From Thamnaconus septentrionalis (lineage: Eukaryota; Chordata; Actinopteri; Tetraodontiformes; Monacanthidae), in contig CM020505.1 of NCBI GenBank assembly GCA_009823395.1, positions 536,629-600,628 of the forward strand: DNA of 64,000 nt, in the 5' to 3' direction. Both the position numbers and the translations under genes were made by a program. Below, piece by piece: positions 12,586 to 23,325 of the stretch (within the stretch, counting starts at the first letter, position 1; every line of letters begins with the position of its first letter). The notes beneath the pieces were generated by a model that saw nothing but the letters and a program-made list of their open reading frames with translations, made no database searches and was not told where the DNA came from.

Positions 12586-15500
12586 CTACCGGAGTGAATG
12601 AAGACTCAATATATTCCTAGGGGCAGGTAGATAATACCGCAGCTGCTTCCAGAAGGAAGAGAACATTGACATGGAGCTTGTTCCTCTCCAGGTGACGCAG
12701 TTTCCAGCTTCACACAGCAGCTGTAAGGCCTCAGGCACTGAACCAGACACGGACACTCCTGCTTCCTCCGTCTTGATGAAAACCAAGCCAGTTTGCCGCT
12801 CCACCAGGGCTTCATGGATGGCGCTGAGCGGGCCAGACCCCAGGCTAGGCTCCGAGGCGGTGGGGACCAGGAGCACAGTGCGACTCTGCTCTATGCACTC
12901 CAACACGGCCCCGGCCACAGCTGCAAGGAGAGGTGGGATGGTTCTGATCGAGCGCTACTCGACTCTTTTGGTATACTCCTGAAACACTCACCTTTTCCCG
13001 GTAAAGCGTCACGATCATCCAGGCAGAGGCTGTAGCCAAACTTCTCCTCCAAAACATTCGCTATCCACTGTCTGTCAGGTTCATTAAGAGCCGCGTCCGC
13101 GTCGGCCTGGTACCACATCAAAAAGGCATCGTAGCTCTTTCCATCTAAGACAATCGTGACAGGGAACAAAAGCTGAGATCAAAAGCCGTGGCCTTTTCAT
13201 AATCCGCTTTGCACTAAACTGTAGGCAAAGAAGCAGCTCAGTACCTGGGCTGCTTCTGTGACAGCCAAGAGTATCGCGCAAGAAAAGGGTGATTTCGATT
13301 TTAAACTTGACACAGATAAGTGCTGGTACAATTATCATCACCACAGTGCAGATGATACTGAGTGCCAGGGGAAGGTAGGGCGGAGATGGAGGGAGAGCTG
13401 AAAGGGAAAAAAAAGATAGAAAAGTAATCCGTTATTATGTGACATACAAAAAGAAAACAGTCTTTCAGATTTAATGTTTTGAACAAATACATTTACGTCT
13501 TTGTCTTAACATAATGTTGACAGAAATGGGGCCACCACTGTACAGTTCCAGTTTGCATATGTAATCCTTGGACAAATCCTCTGTAGAGACTCTCTTTATG
13601 ATCAGAGTTGCTTTTCTCCTTGTTTCCATACCAGTAGTTTCCCTGAGAGGAAAATGAGACGGAAAAGCAAAATGTTTATTTGCTTAGTGACACGACTGCT
13701 GTTGACTGGATCACTCCGACATTTACTGTGACTTCTTGGAGTAGATTGGATGGCTGTCGTTATCGCGGACAAACTAATCCCTGATTAACCAGAACAATTC
13801 GGTAAACAGTTGGTCACGGCCGTATGTCACAGCTTGGCATTCGATCTGCTCGCGGGAGTCTGGAGGAAGACGAGTTCACATGAGCTTTAAAGGTTTAGGG
13901 TTAACAAAGCATCCGTGCAGTGACATCGGCGCTCACTTAAGTCGACCTTAACTGTGTTGTTTGGCTGCGGTGAAGTGATTGCTGCAGTTTTCCCAATCAT
14001 TTCTGTAATCAGAAGAAAAAAAAGAGAAGATTTAAAACCATTTTATTGAATGAGAGAGAGAGAGAGAAAGAGAGGGAGGAAGATCTATGGCAATCGTACT
14101 GTTTGGTTTGACATCAAGTGCCACTGTTAAGGTCATGTTGTATATTTGACCACGGTAGAGGTAAGTTCTGGTGCAGTTGTAGAGACCACGGTCGCTCTCC
14201 GTCACGGCACGGAAATATTTTGTTTCTCGGCTCTCCTGCAGGAAGAGAAATGTGGGAAAAGTTTTAGAGAATAAAGACAGAACAATGCAGACCCAATTAT
14301 AAACATCGGTGTGTGTCCATACCTCCTTCCATAGAATTTCCCCCATGGTCGTGCTGGACAATTGTACCTTTTTCATAGAGCAGTACAAAGTGCACTCTTC
14401 TTCTGTATAACATACTTTGGAATTCTGACTTGAATGTGTTGTTACCATCAACCGTTGCCAAGACTTCCCTGTGACGTTGCTGTTGAACCATTGAACAAAT
14501 AGTCACCGTTAAAAGCCAAAAGTACTGTCCTATTTGTTTCGTGTAAATCACTTTTTACTGTTGCATCGCTTGTACGTTCATTGTCTTTTTCTGCAATGCA
14601 TGTGGATTTATTCTGAAAGGCTACATGGAACTTTTTCTTTCAATGTATCCATCTGGAAAGGATCCTAAAGAAAACGTTTGGGGGAAAAAAAAACTGAAGA
14701 TGTAAGAAGTTGTGTCACATTTATTTTTTTGAACGGAAGTAAGTCAATATAAAAATCCTCAGAAAAGAACCCACTATTACTGCATCTATGATGGTTCCTT
14801 TACCCAGAAATCAAAGTGTTCATTTCCAGAATTCTGTTACTGAAAACTACTAAACAAGATACAAACAGTATGTTGGAGCGAAGCCTAGTGCTTTGCTTCT
14901 TCGATGCTTGACCCTTAAATTACCTGGCTGACGCGCCCGCTAGTGTTGCTATATATTGCTCCGGAAAAAACGATCCTTAAACCTCTTTTGCGATGAAAGA
15001 AGGCTTTCCACTTTTATTCCAGTTCCATTTTCCCAAGCAGACAAAACAAACATTTCGCGGCAGAGCGGTCAAAAACCATTTGCTCTTCCGGGTCAACAAC
15101 ACCTGACGACAATAGTGACATGGCTACCTTTATACCCCTAAACCAAAAACAATACCGGAACACAGCGACACCCACAGCATAAAGAGTGTAACAACAACTG
15201 TCTCACTGGCTCAGATAAAAACAACAACATTTTGGCTGCTACACAGTAATTTAAATGCATCCATAGGCGACTAAGTGTATTAATTGGATAGTAAACTAAA
15301 TTTGTTGCAGTTCAGTTTATGGACAAGAATTCTTGTACAGAAAAATTAGAGGTTTTTAAAAAGCAAAAGTCTGTTAATGCCAAGTGTTATGAGATGAGAT
15401 TGAAACTATAGGAGCTGAATGGGACTGAATGATGGTTACCTGACAGAGCACAAATAATTTCCCTGATGGTGTAGAGAAACACTGAGAATCGCCAGGTTTC

Positions 15501-15700
15501 CTCCGTCAACCAGCACACCCATTTGCATCTGCTCAGCTGGTGACATGTTGCTGGTCAGATTGGGCCCCTAGGGGGCGTGACTGGTCCACTTCACTGTAGC
15601 TTCAATGTGGTTTTGTGTGAAAAGAGAACAAGAGAGCAACCCATATCCCCTGCTTTGATGTGCACCTCATTTTGCTGAGAACTCTTTTGCAGACACACAC
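12586..15700 (-). pseudogene. il18r1: IL-18 receptor 1-like gene with in-frame stops
   Basis: IL18R1 is the IL-18-binding chain: three Ig domains, a membrane span and a TIR domain. Exons inferred: 15,440-15,700 (Ig1, DGGNLAILSVSLHHQGNYLC); 14,323 to about 14,620 (Ig1/Ig2 region, CYTEEECTLYC); 14,100-14,235 (AVTESDRGLYNCTRTYLYRG); 13,937-14,002 (PQPNNTVKVDL); 13,737-13,859 (REQIECQAVTYGRDQ); 13,497-13,642 (EDLSKDYICKLEL); 13,244-13,397 (membrane span LALSIICTVVMIIVPALIC); 12,992-13,144 (TIR, DGKSYDAFLMWYQADAD, CLDDRDALPG); 12,586-12,920 (IHEALVERQTGLVFIKTEE, FWKQLRYYLPAP). IHEALVER and the Ig2 pattern point to IL18R1 rather than IL1RL1 or IL1R1. The 3' splice phases agree. Lesions: TAG at 15,570-15,568 (Ig1), TAG at 13,776-13,774 (Ig3), a one-base frameshift near 15,640, and a probable frame change near 14,490. 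The TIR exons are open. No signal-peptide exon was found. Confidence 0.8.
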
Positions 15701-15800
15701 CTGAAAGTTAAGCGCCACAAAACCAAATGTGAAAACCGTGACGTGCCCTGGATTTTTTTTTTTCCAGCTGCATTTGATAAATTGCAGGTACAATTGAAGA

Positions 15801-16121
15801 TTCATTCATTCATTCATTCATTCATTCATTCAATTCATCTTCTGGAGCCTACCCGCTATCTTCCAGGGTACACCCTCAAGGCCAGTTACGGGGTAGAGAC
15901 AAACAACCATTCACACTCACATGCACACACGGACAATTTAGAATGGACTGCATGTTTTTGGACTGTGGGAGGAAGCCGGAGAACCTGGAGAGAACCCACG
16001 CAGACACAGGGAGAACATGCAAACTCCACACAGAAAGGTCACAGGTCCGGGCCCCGGAATCGAACCCACGACCTTCTTGCTGTGAGGCGGCAACGCTAAC
16101 CACTGCGCCACCATGTCGCCC
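15801..16121 (-). mobile_element. tRNA-derived SINE, internally deleted
   Basis: Read on the minus strand it begins GGGGCGACATGGTGGCGCAG, with a Pol III A-box-like GTGGCGCAGTGGTTAGCG and a B-box-like GGTTCGATTCC, and ends in an (ATGA)n tail. The target-site duplication CAATTGAAGA is present at 15,791-15,800 and 16,122-16,131. Compared with the copy in unit 2, part of the 3' body is missing and joined abnormally. Confidence 0.85.
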
Positions 16122-17019
16122 CAATTGAAGACCAATGATTCAAAATACAATATCTTAAATATTTGAAGAATTTATGTTATTCTTGCATTTATTTGGTAAA
16201 AAAAAAAAAAGAAAAGAAAAGTTCAATTGCTTGATAACACAAAATAGTTTATATTGCCAATCACATGGCCGCGACTCAGTGCATAGTGGGGGAAGAATTG
16301 CAGAAGTGCAAAGAGAGCATCAGAATGAAACTTGAAGTGACTGAATGTGCTGTGGTTGGGAGCAGACTGGATGGAGACCACTGAAAAGCAGCAGGACCTC
16401 AAATAATCACTAGGTACAACCACCGTATGGAGATTAAAATTCTAAGAATTTCTGGACTCATAGTCACTTATAGAGGTACCTGAGACTAGCAAACTGCACC
16501 GAAGAAAGTAGACAGTGAGTCCATATAATAGGTTATGGATTAGTATATAAACTCATAAAACCAGGTTCTCCTCACTATGCATAAAAACTTTAAATAATAA
16601 GAGAAACGCCTACAGCGAGTCCAGAATTTCAATAGACAAATGTATTATGTATTTATATTTACATATTTATTGCAATTTGTGTTAGATACGTTTATGATTT
16701 GGGTTGAGGTGTTTTGATTAGATAATCAGTTTCAGTCTCATAATATCACACATCTGCACAGATTTATCTGATTAGCCATTTTGAAAGGGTTCCACATCCT
16801 GAAGTGGTTTCCACGTGATTTTACAGTAATTGTGTGGTTTTCCCAAGTCAGCAGCTGTCAAGCAGGCATGAGTCGTCAAAAATAGACTTCATTGTGCACT
16901 TTGAGCTCAGAAAAAATCTTCACGATAACCTCAAGCCAAAGGGATTATTTTTTACAAGATGTTTACAAGCAGCAAGTTTGGTCAGAAACTTGAATCAGTA
17001 TTTTAATGACAGACAGACA

Positions 17020-17050
17020 GACAGACAGACAGAGATTTGCTTACATGTCA
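17020..17050. repeat. (GACA)n microsatellite
   Basis: Five to six ACAG units; a matching tract occurs in unit 2 near 24,218-24,242. Confidence 0.85.
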
Positions 17051-17459
17051 GTAACGTGGAGGATCAGAAATTTCAACATATTTGAAATTGTCGCCCTAGC
17101 ACACTGGCATGCGGTAGAAGGAGCTCCTGTCAGAAGCAGTCAGTCGTCAGTGGTTCTGACAACTAACTGACAGTTTCCCCGAACCACTATTAACGGAACA
17201 CCCCCCCCTCCCCACACGCACGCGCACACACACAGTGGTTAGTGGTAATGGAGAAGGAAGAAACAGCTCTTGGTGTCACTGCAAGAAAGACACCAACCAA
17301 ATCCTTCTTTAACATACATACACACACTAGCAGTCAAAAGTTTGAACACATCTGTTTCTTCTACGATGCGTGTGTAGCGTGGTAATGTTGCGAAGACACC
17401 GCGCACTACACATTTATTTTTGTTTTTCTTGTTTCTTGAGAAGCTTTTATTTTGGTTTT

Positions 17460-17551
17460 CTGTGGAAGCACAACAGACAACACATGATAACGTCCGCTAC
17501 TACGGTTTGCTCCACATAGCTCTCACGAGCCACTTGAGAGACTTCCTCTCT
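17460..17551. repeat. direct repeat, left copy (unit 1)
   Basis: A segment of about 92 bases beginning CTGTGGAAGCACAACAGA and ending ACTTCCTCTCT is repeated in direct orientation at 18,283-18,376 with few differences. The corresponding pair in unit 2 is at about 24,675-24,766 and 25,504-25,595. Confidence 0.9.
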
Positions 17552-17672
17552 CCACTTTTTTTACAATTAGAAATACAGATCCATACACGACTTCGATTTG
17601 AACTTATTAAACATGTTGTTTCCCACATTCAATCTTACTGGTGTACATTTAAATATTCACATTTCTATTAAA

Positions 17673-18040
17673 GGGCGACACGGTGGCGCAGTGGTTAGCG
17701 CTGCCGCATCACAGCAAGAAGGTCGTGGGTTCGATTCCGGGGCCTGTGACCTTTCTGTGTGGAGTTTGCATGTTCTCCCGTGTCTCGTGGGTTCTCTCCG
17801 GGTTCTCCGGCTTCCTCCCACACTCCAAAAACATGCATGTTAGGTCAATTGAATATTCTAAATTGTCCGTAGGTGTGCATGTGAGTGTGAATGGTTGTTT
17901 GTCTCTATGTGGCCCTGCGATGAACTGGCGACTTGTCAAGGGTGTCACCCTGCCTTCGCCCTAAGACAGCTGGGATAGGCTCCAGCAGAACCCGTGACCC
18001 TGAATTGGAATAAGCGGGTATAGAAGATAAATGAATGGAT
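17673..18040 (+). mobile_element. tRNA-derived SINE, near full length
   Basis: It starts GGGCGACACGGTGGCGCAG, has A-box-like GTGGCGCAGTGGTTAGCG and B-box-like GGGTTCGATTCC, a long conserved body, and ends AGATAAATGAATGG. A 12-base target-site duplication ATTTCTATTAAA flanks it (17,661-17,672 and 18,039-18,050). Confidence 0.9.
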
Positions 18041-18282
18041 TTCTATTAAATAAACATCCCATAACGTCAAACGAACACTAACGTAACCGAACGGACTCGA
18101 GCGTCAACCCCTCCTGGTAACCTAGCAACGGGCTAGCCGTTGTTTCCTCTTCGCTAGGTAATCACTCGGAGACGATACATTCAAAACGTAAATTTAACTC
18201 ACATACCCTCGATCTCAGACTTCAATTACGAAACAGTTACACATACATTCACTCTTATTGTCAACCATTTTCCCCTTCTCAC

Positions 18283-18376
18283 CTGTGGAAGCACAACAGA
18301 CAACACATGTTAACGTCCGCTACTACGGTTCGCTCTCCACATAGCTCTCACGAGCCACTTGAGAGACTTCCTCTCT
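18283..18376. repeat. direct repeat, right copy (unit 1)
   Basis: Second member of the pair at 17,460-17,551. The roughly 730 bases between them hold the SINE insert and a CpG-containing stretch, with no ORF of note. Confidence 0.9.
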
Positions 18377-18879
18377 AGCGTTATTCCCCGGGGCGAACGC
18401 GACCTCCACTGGTAGAAGTGGGTAACTGCACCCTGCTCACCGATCACTCTCACACACCACAAACCACCCCCAAAGCAGGAACAGTGTTTTGCCACAATTA
18501 TGCTACACGTGCGATAAGGAATGTGGAGAGAAAGTAGAATGAATGATTGATAGTGTGGAAATGTGAAGAGGCTGACGACTCTTCCTTTCACTAATTTATG
18601 AAGTGAATTGTAATTATTTGAGTCAATGGCCCGTCTCTTTCAGTGGCCAAAAAATGAAAACATTTTCCAGTTACACCCACTCTTGAATCGCTTTTGAATG
18701 ATTGCTGGTTTAATACGTCGACGTCAGACATGTGATTTTTTCCTTCTGCCTGTCAGAAGCAAATAATATCAGCTTTATCATCAGAGGTACCTATGATGTG
18801 CTCCCAAGATCCCATTCCAGTGGTATGGTGAGGACCCAACCTGCACCCTCTGCATCACCCCAGAACATATCCTAACCCA

Positions 18880-18990
18880 GTGTTTTCCAACCACTGTGCC
18901 TACTGTACACTAGTGTATTGTGAGACCATGGCAGGTGTGCTGTGAGGAGTCCAATGATCCAATTCCATTGGTTTACTAAAAAATAACAAC
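18880..18990. repeat. interspersed repeat fragment
   Basis: The words CAGTGTTTTCCAACCACTGTG and CACTAGTGTATTGTGAGACC are characteristic of a widespread vertebrate interspersed repeat. The matching copy in unit 2 is at about 26,094-26,200. The class was not determined. Confidence 0.5.
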
Positions 18991-19167
18991 ATTCCATTGT
19001 GGAGTGGCCGTTCTTTTTTTCTTTTTTTTGAGCATGTATTTTCCTCCCTGGATATCAAAGCTTTGTGTGTGCATCTAAACAGGCCAAAGTTTCACACTGA
19101 ATGAAGTATAAATGAATTAGGAATTATTAAGAGACATTGTTGGGCTAAAAAAAAAGAAAAAAAAAAG

Positions 19168-19510
19168 CCCATCCATCCATTTCAATACCCGCTTCTTCCT
19201 GAACTCTTCCAGAGCCTCTCCCAGCTGTTATAGAGGTGAAGGCAGGTGACACACCCTGGACAAGGGGCCCAGTTCATCACAGGTCACATAGACACAAACA
19301 ACCATTTGCTCTCACACACACACTCCTGGACAATTAAAGTTTCCAATTCACCCTCACATGGCATGTTTTGCGAGGTGTGGGAGGAAGCTGGAACCCGAGA
19401 AAGCCGCGCAGACACAGGAAGATCCTGCAAACACTAAACAGAAAAACCCCAGCCTGGAATCCAACCACAACCTCCCGATCTGTGAGGTCAGCACTAACCA
19501 CTGCACTTGA
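19168..19510 (-). mobile_element. diverged SINE copy
   Basis: An older relative of the 17,673 SINE in reverse orientation. It starts with CCATCCATCCATTT, keeps the CAGTTCATCACAGGTC and TGGGAGGAAGCTGG words, and ends near AACCACTGCACTTGAAC. Confidence 0.75.
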
Positions 19511-19639
19511 ACTTATGTTTCTGGTGGTGCTTGGGCCGTGGGATTTTGCAGAAATTGCAAAGATGTAAAGTGCATGAATGAAGAATTGCAAGCAGACAAC
19601 AACAGCAGGTCACAGTTCCGAAAAAGTGGTTCCTTTACT

Positions 19640-19930
19640 GCAGGACAATGAACAATTATCGGCGCTGCTGGAACGTGATCGAAAGCACATCAGTACTTGA
19701 TATACGCCGCGACTGGCGCGAGTTGATGATTTACGCGCACGCGACACGCAACGTCACGCCCCGCGGCAGGTAAAAGGTGGTGACGCCCCGGGTGTCCCCT
19801 AATACTTCCAGTTTCCGGGATTGCAGCTGATCGGAGCCGCATGATACCCGGGTTGCTTGCCGGGTTGTTTGACCTGTTGGTCGCAGAACAGCGCCTTATA
19901 GTAGGGACACCACCACGTTTTTAACAGTGG
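19640..19930. other. GC-rich, CpG-dense block (unit 1)
   Basis: A GC-rich stretch in AT-rich surroundings, containing CGCGACTGGCGCG and repeated CCGGG words. Its counterpart in unit 2 is 26,880-27,160. Here the two units differ by many substitutions and longer indels, in contrast to the rest of the duplication. No ORF is shared by both copies. Confidence 0.7.
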
Positions 19931-20540
19931 AACAAATAATAGTCTTATATATGTTTGCCATGTTTGTATTTTATTTACAAAAGATTCTTAAACTCAGTTA
20001 AAAAAATAAAAAATAAAAACGAAAAGAAAGAAAGAAAGTCACTGAGCAGCAACCGCGCGCAATTGATATTTCTTTCCCCGTCCTGTCATTACTTCTAATC
20101 ACGTGGCCCAAGGAACTTGTACTTCCTCCTCAGTATCGTATCCACGCCAATGTGATGTTACAATGAAGCAAACTGACCAGAAGGTGTCACCCTTGGCAGG
20201 TTTTTAATTCGAGACTGGAATTAATGGCAACTATGACAACTTTACACAGGTCACGATGATTCTCTTTATCAGATGCATCATTTAAAACCACTATTTTAAA
20301 TACACAACATTTGATTATAAATGACACACATGTTTTTCCTGTCTTTTATGTTTTTTAAACATTAAATGCCATTTGAAATCAAACGCTCGCCTTACCTGCA
20401 GCTACCAGTTAAAACTGTTTCTTGTTCCTTAAAAAACAAAAAACTGTTATGTTTTTTGCTTTTACTTGTGCCACGTCCGCCTGGATGTCAGACAGGGAAT
20501 AGGTTGCTGCATGTCTTTGTCCTTACGGCCAATCAAATCT

Positions 20541-20780
20541 CAGGCTCAGGAGGTAGAGCGGGTTGTCCAATGGCAAAGGTTGGCGGTTCAAATCCGCTCC
20601 ATCCAAGTCTGTCATTGTGTCCTTGGGCAAGACACTTAACCCTAAATTGCTCCCAATTGGGAGGCGAGCAGCCACCCATTGGTGTGTGAATGGGTGAATG
20701 AGAGGCCTTTGTAAAGCGCTTTGGGGTACTGTGAAGGTGCTAGAAAAGCGCTATATAAGTGCAGTCCATTTACCATTTGA
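20541..20780 (+). mobile_element. tRNA-derived SINE, second type
   Basis: It has an A-box-like GGTAGAGCGGGTTGTCC, a B-box-like GGTTCAAATCC, the body word CCTTGGGCAAGACACTTAAC and the tail GCGCTATATAAGTGCAGTCC, all typical of a common fish SINE. The unit 2 copy is at 27,798-28,041. Confidence 0.85.
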
Positions 20781-20874
20781 GAGACAATAGTAAAGTGAAG
20801 TGATCTGCCACTGAGATAATTTGATGTTATTCTCAAACACTGCAGCTGTCTCAGGCAAACTTCAGTCAAGGAAA

Positions 20875-20913
20875 TGTCTTTTATTGTCCAGTGCAGCTGG
20901 ACAATAAAAGACA
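20875..20913. repeat. perfect 17 bp hairpin, loop of 5 (unit 1)
   Basis: The arms TGTCTTTTATTGTCCAG and CTGGACAATAAAAGACA surround TGCAG. The arms and loop are identical in unit 2 at 28,142-28,180. Confidence 0.95.
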
Positions 20914-21092
20914 AACACAAAGCAACAATAGGATGGAGTGCGAAGGAAAAGAAATGTCCTGGATGCGTTTAAGATGATGATAAAAATAAGAAAAGACTTC
21001 TGCCATTTCTGTCAAGGTCAATTTCGGCCTCCATCACTCGGACAGAACGTTTATATTATGGGGTCACTGCAGAATGAGTGGAATCGCAGTGC

Positions 21093-22848
21093 AACTGTGT
21101 CGCTTTGGCTGCGTGTGAAGTGGTTGCTGCAGTTTTCCAATCATTTCTGTAATCAGAAGAAAAAAGAGAAGATTTAAAACCATTTTTATTGAATGAGAGA
21201 GAGAGAAAGAAAGAGAGGGAGAGATCTATGGCAATCGCACTGTTTGGTTTGTTTATCAAGTGCCACTGTTAAAGATCATGTTGTATGTTTGACCACGGTG
21301 AGGTAAGTTCTGGTGCAGTTGTAGAGACCACGGTCGCCTCTCGTCAACGCACGGAAATGTTTTGTTTCTCGGCTCTACTCCTGGGAAGAGAAATGTAGGA
21401 AAAGTTTTAGAGGGTAAAGACAGAGTGGTAAAGATTTAATTACATAAACGCCAGGTGTGTGTCCACAATTTCTTCCATAGAATTTCCCATGAGTCGTGCA
21501 TGAGGTAGTTGTACCTTTTTCGCCGAGCAGTATAAAGGTACACTCTTCTTCTGTATAACATACTTTGGAATTTGACTTGAATGTGTTGTTACCATCAACC
21601 TGCTGCCAAGACTTCCCTGTGACGTTGTTGTTGAACCATTGAACAAATAGTCACCGTTAAAAAGCCAAAAGTACTGTCCTATTTGTTTCGTAAATCACTT
21701 TACCGTTGCATCGCTTGTACGTTCATTGTCTTTTTCTCTGCAATGCATGTGATTTATTCTGAAAGGCTACATGGAACTTTTCCTTTCAATGTATCCATCT
21801 GAAAAGGATCCCAAAGAAAACGTTTGGGGAAAAAAACTGAAGATGTGTAAGAAGTTGTGTCACATTTATTTTTTTGAACGCAAGTAAGTCAATATAAAAT
21901 CCTCAGAAAAAGAACCTACTATTACTGCATCTATGATGGTTTCCTATACCCAGAAATCAAAGTGTTCATTTCAGAATTCTGTTACTGAAAACTACTAAAC
22001 AAGATACAAACAGTATGTTGGAGCGAAGCCTAGTGCTTTGCTTCTTTCTCGATGCTTGACCCTTAAATTACCTGGCTTGACGCGCCTGCTTAGTGTTGCT
22101 ATATATTGCTCCGGAAAAAACGATCCTTAAACCTCTTTTGGCGATGAAAGAAGGCTTTCCACTTTATTCCAGTTCCATTTTCCCAAGCAGACAAACAAAC
22201 ATTTCGCGGCAGAGCGGTCAAAACCATTTGTTCTTCCGGTCAACAACACCTGACGACAATAGTGACATGGCTACCTTTATACCCCTAAACCAAAAACAAT
22301 ACCGGAACACAGCGACACCCACAGCATAAAGAGTGTAACAACAACTGTCTCACTGGCTCAGATAAAAGCAACAACATTTTGGCTGCTACACAGTAATTTA
22401 AATGCATCCATAGGCGACTAAAGTGTATTAATTGGATAGTAAACTAAATTTGTTGCAGTTCAGTTTATGGACAAGAATTCTTGTACAGAAAAATTAGAGG
22501 TTTTTAAAAAGCAAAAGTCTGTTAATGCCAAGTGTTATGAGATGAGATTGAAACTATAGGAGCTGAATGGGACTGAATGATGGTTACCTGACAGAGCACA
22601 AATAATTTCCCTGATGGTGTAGAGAAACACTGAGAATCGCCAGGTTTCCTCCGTCAACCAGCACACCCATTTGCATCTGCTCAGCTGGTGACATGTTGCT
22701 GGTCAGATTGGGCCCCTAGGGGGCGTGACTGGTCCACTTCACTGTAGCTTCAATGTGGTTTTGTGTGAAAAGAGAACAAGAGAGCAACCCATATCCCCTG
22801 CTTTGATGTGCACCTCATTTTGCTGAGAACTCTTTTGCAGACACACAC
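21093..22848 (-). pseudogene. duplicated 5' half of il18r1
   Basis: This holds copies of the il18r1 Ig exons only: partial Ig3 exon 21,093 to about 21,146, Ig2 exons around 21,230-21,380 and 21,470-21,760, and the Ig1 exon at 22,588-22,848. That last exon has exactly the same length (261 bases) as its partner at 15,440-15,700. It carries the same frameshift and the same TAG (22,718-22,716). The TIR and transmembrane exons are absent because the duplication breakpoint lies inside the Ig3 exon. This copy cannot encode a signalling receptor. It could alternatively be the original 5' end, with the nearer copy being the duplicate. Confidence 0.8.
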
Positions 22849-22949
22849 CTGAAAGTTAGCGTCACAAAAACCAAATGTGAAAACCGTGACGTGCCCTGGA
22901 TTTTTTTTTTCCAGCTGCATTTGATAAATTGCAGGTACAATTGAAGACC

Positions 22950-23325
22950 ATTCATTCATTCATTCATTCATCTTCTATACCCGCTTATTCCAATTCAGGG
23001 TTACGGGGGTCTGCTGGAGCCTATCCCAGCTATCTTAGGGCGAAGGCAGGGTACACCCTAGACAAGTCGCCAGTTCATCGCAGGGCCACATAGAGACAAA
23101 CAACCATTCACACTCACATGCACACCTACGGACAATTTAGAATGGACTGCATGTTTTTGGACTGTGGGAGGAAGCCGGAGAACCTGGAGAGAACCCACGC
23201 AGACACAGGGAGAACATGCAAACTCCACACAGAAAGGTCACAGGTCCGGGCCCCGGAATCAACCCACGACCTTCTTGCTGTGAGGCGCTTTGCAACGCTA
23301 ACCACTGCGCCACCATGTCGCCCCA
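22950..23325 (-). mobile_element. tRNA-derived SINE, fuller copy in unit 2
   Basis: Counterpart of 15,801-16,121, with the 3' body intact and a 13-base target-site duplication CAATTGAAGACCA on both sides. Confidence 0.85.

Larger units (their letters stand above)
13950..21092. repeat. tandem duplication, unit 1 (about 7.14 kb)
   Basis: From AACTGTGT inside the il18r1 exon at 13,937-14,002 to GAATCGCAGTGC, this segment is repeated almost in full at 21,093-28,364. The two units share every sub-feature in the same order: the il18r1 Ig exons, four SINE-like inserts, a GACA microsatellite, a direct-repeat pair, a GC-rich block and a hairpin. Differences are dominated by 1-4 base indels, often in homopolymers, rather than substitutions. 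Confidence 0.95.

Noticed and set aside
16020..16120. tRNA gene suggested by A-box and B-box words
   Set aside because: The Pol III boxes belong to the SINE head; no cloverleaf with an acceptor stem and anticodon arm could be drawn.
17683..17964. ORFs containing RHGGAVVSAAASQQEGRGF-type peptides (several places)
   Set aside because: They are translations of the tRNA-derived SINE and recur wherever a copy lies.
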